From Kordiimonadaceae bacterium (GTDB lineage: Bacteria > Pseudomonadota > Alphaproteobacteria > Sphingomonadales > Emcibacteraceae): DNA of 64,000 nt. A model generated the notes under the pieces. The model was not told where the DNA came from. It was given only the letters and a program-made list of their open reading frames with translations, and searched no databases. Positions 62,483 to 64,000 of the stretch are shown one piece after another (within the stretch, counting starts at the first letter, position 1; every line of letters starts with the position of its first letter). The DNA lies in NCBI GenBank assembly GCA_024236295.1, contig JACKKT010000002.1:62001-126000 (forward strand), written 5' to 3'. The position numbers were made by a program, and so were the translations under genes.

Positions 62483-64000
62483 TTACCAGCTGATTTTCTC
62501 TATATTCTCAAAGGTGATTGACCCGCCTTCATCAAATGTAATCGTGCCATCCGCATCATGTGAGAGCAGCATTTCACCGGCATTATCATCGGTTGACTGT
62601 ATGGATGAACCGTTATCAAGGACAAGAGTCCAGCCGACTTCATGCTCAAGACCATTAAAACCGCTCAGCTCGATTGTATCCACCCATGAGCAGCCGGAAC
62701 CACCATGGACATTATCATCGCCGTCACCAAGACCAAAAATGAAAATATCATTACCGTCACCACCATGAAGATTATCATTTCCGGTACCGCCTATAATAAT
62801 ATCATTTCCATCTTCTCCGTGGATTGTATCCTTACCCGAACCTCCATAAAGGATATCATTGCCACTACCGCCATGGATGGTGTCAAGACCGCTACCGCCA
62901 TAGATGGTATCATTTCCGCTCCCACCAAACAGAGCATCATTTCCGGCTCCACCATAAAGTTCATCATCACCGCACTGGCCGTTCAGGTCATCATTGCCGG
63001 TACCTCCAACCAGGATATCGTCATTGCCGCCGCCATAAAGTTTGTCGTTGCCCCCCTCACCATCAATATAGTTCTTATCGCCATCACCATAAATCTGATC
63101 GTTTGTGTCATGCCCATATTCTTCATCATATCCTTGCGGCACATCGGGCCCTTCATCATAATTTTCTTCTGGCACCCCAATTTGTGCATTGGTGAAAGAG
63201 GTCTCTGCATCACTGTTGCTTACCTCAGTCGATGTAAGAGCCGCTGTAAGATTAAAATCCTGATGGCCTTTTGGAACCGAAATACAGAGCCCTTCAAGTT
63301 CGACAGAGGTAAAGGTCCAGGTCCCATCATGATTATTGGTCCCGACAGGATTCATATCCCCATTAACAAAGAAAGTGTCATCCGGCACGCCGCCAATAAT
63401 AACATCGGAAAGATTTTCAGAACCATCTGTATCAGTAAGGCCTGTTGCAATCGTCAGAGTAAATAATTGTGAATTCTGAACCAGATTATTTTGATCATAA
63501 CTAATCGTTTTTATGAAATAGTCACTATTTCCCTCAACCCCATTGGTAACATCTTTATCTGCTGTAAAAACAACCTGATCAAAAGTAACACCACCACCCG
63601 GATTTATGGATAATGGCATATCACCACCCCCGGCAATACCGGTAAATGTGCCATTGCCGACAACCACTCCATTTTCATAAAGCGTGTAATAGCCGATTTC
63701 GTCCTGTCCTGTATTATCATCATTCTGGAACAGATGGGTAATGGTTAAGTCCATGGTTGAAATACTCTTATCCAGAGAAATAATAAGCTCCTCGGACTGA
63801 TTTAAACTTTCAACATAGCCTAACTGCACATTCGGGCCATCACTAACACCGGAAACGCCAAAACCGTCCGAATGAATAGAAATATTATCAACCGACGGAT
63901 CACTTAAGGACCCATCAGAATTAACAATCCGCCCGGTAATACTGTATCCGTTTCCTTCATCCAGTACATTACCGGTATTAATAACAACTTGCTCTGAAAC
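62483..64000 (-). CDS. RTX-type calcium-binding secreted protein (5' end off window)
   Basis: The frame is open to the right window edge (505 codons), so the N-terminus is missing; an in-frame GTG at 63829 is probably internal. The first half has beta-sandwich-like segments (SVSVDNI-type strands, TFTGIAGGGDMPLSINPG). About residues 290-435 form at least eight RTX nonapeptide repeats such as GGSGNDTIY and GGTGNDNLH. The C-terminal 68 residues match the neighbouring RTX gene at about 53 of 68 positions and are a likely type I secretion signal region. No secretion ATPase or membrane-fusion gene lies in the window. It is followed by a terminator. Confidence 0.88.
   Translation of the reverse strand, partial: VSEQVVINTGNVLDEGNGYSITGRIVNSDGSLSDPSVDNISIHSDGFGVSGVSDGPNVQLGYVESLNQSEELIISLDKSISTMDLTITHLFQNDDNTGQDEIGYYTLYENGVVVGNGTFTGIAGGGDMPLSINPGGGVTFDQVVFTADKDVTNGVEGNSDYFIKTISYDQNNLVQNSQLFTLTIATGLTDTDGSENLSDVIIGGVPDDTFFVNGDMNPVGTNNHDGTWTFTSVELEGLCISVPKGHQDFNLTAALTSTEVSNSDAETSFTNAQIGVPEENYDEGPDVPQGYDEEYGHDTNDQIYGDGDKNYIDGEGGNDKLYGGGNDDILVGGTGNDDLNGQCGDDELYGGAGNDALFGGSGNDTIYGGSGLDTIHGGSGNDILYGGSGKDTIHGEDGNDIIIGGTGNDNLHGGDGNDIFIFGLGDGDDNVHGGSGCSWVDTIELSGFNGLEHEVGWTLVLDNGSSIQSTDDNAGEMLLSHDADGTITFDEGGSITFENIEKISW

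Overview
The window looks like part of the chromosome of an AT-leaning alphaproteobacterium, probably marine or otherwise aquatic. The evidence is gene content: a DivL-like kinase with tyrosine in its H-box, a ChvG/ChvI - HPr kinase - ManX - HPr - ahcY block next to divergent pckA, and a bolA - J-domain protein - cobS - cobT block. These arrangements are typical of Alphaproteobacteria. I cannot fix genus or family from sequence alone. I found no rRNA, tRNA, CRISPR array or transposase. No gene-free stretch exceeds about 300 bases.

Region by region. 1-8.3 kb (minus strand): partial DivL-like kinase, ahcY, HPr, EIIA-Man, RapZ, short HPr kinase, and the ChvG/ChvI two-component pair. 8.5-16.8 kb: pckA, a GNAT acetyltransferase, a J-domain protein, a five-gene minus-strand operon (AsmA-like protein, LemA, DUF3137, class-V aminotransferase, CYTH), an AI-2E family permease and an ArsR regulator. 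17-23.4 kb: a complete leucine/isovalerate degradation operon (mccB, liuC, mccA, liuE, ivd). 23.5-28 kb: Dus, a beta-lactamase-fold hydrolase, a LysR regulator and an AEC permease. 28-32.6 kb: BolA, J-domain protein, CobS, CobT and a JmjC-type oxygenase. 32.6-41.4 kb: assorted metabolic genes (GIY-YIG protein, sulfatase, luciferase-like monooxygenase, exported FAH-family protein, FMN hydroxyacid oxidase, SDF symporter, PPK2) and a one-gene insertion at the 3' end of comM. 43-52 kb: a divergent locus around a MocR regulator, with two amidohydrolases and an NSS transporter on one side, and an arginine-deiminase-fold enzyme, APC permease, BtpA-family protein and FrlD-like sugar kinase on the other. 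52-55.8 kb: a four-gene lipid-linked glycosylation cassette. 55.9-59.2 kb: a Tat-exported SpdH-like flavoprotein and a creatinase-like M24 protein that lacks metal ligands. 59.2-64 kb: two secreted RTX-type genes in tandem, the first interrupted by an in-frame TGA.

The observations most worth following are these. (1) The MocR-centred locus with a four-half-site operator looks like an uncharacterised catabolic system for a guanidino or glycated amino compound. (2) A 38-bp duplicated comM tail brackets a single AT-rich gene with no integrase. (3) A TGA interrupts an otherwise continuous RTX frame inside a near-identical 273-bp tandem repeat whose sister copy has GGA. (4) The DivL-like kinase has Tyr611 where the phospho-accepting His should be.
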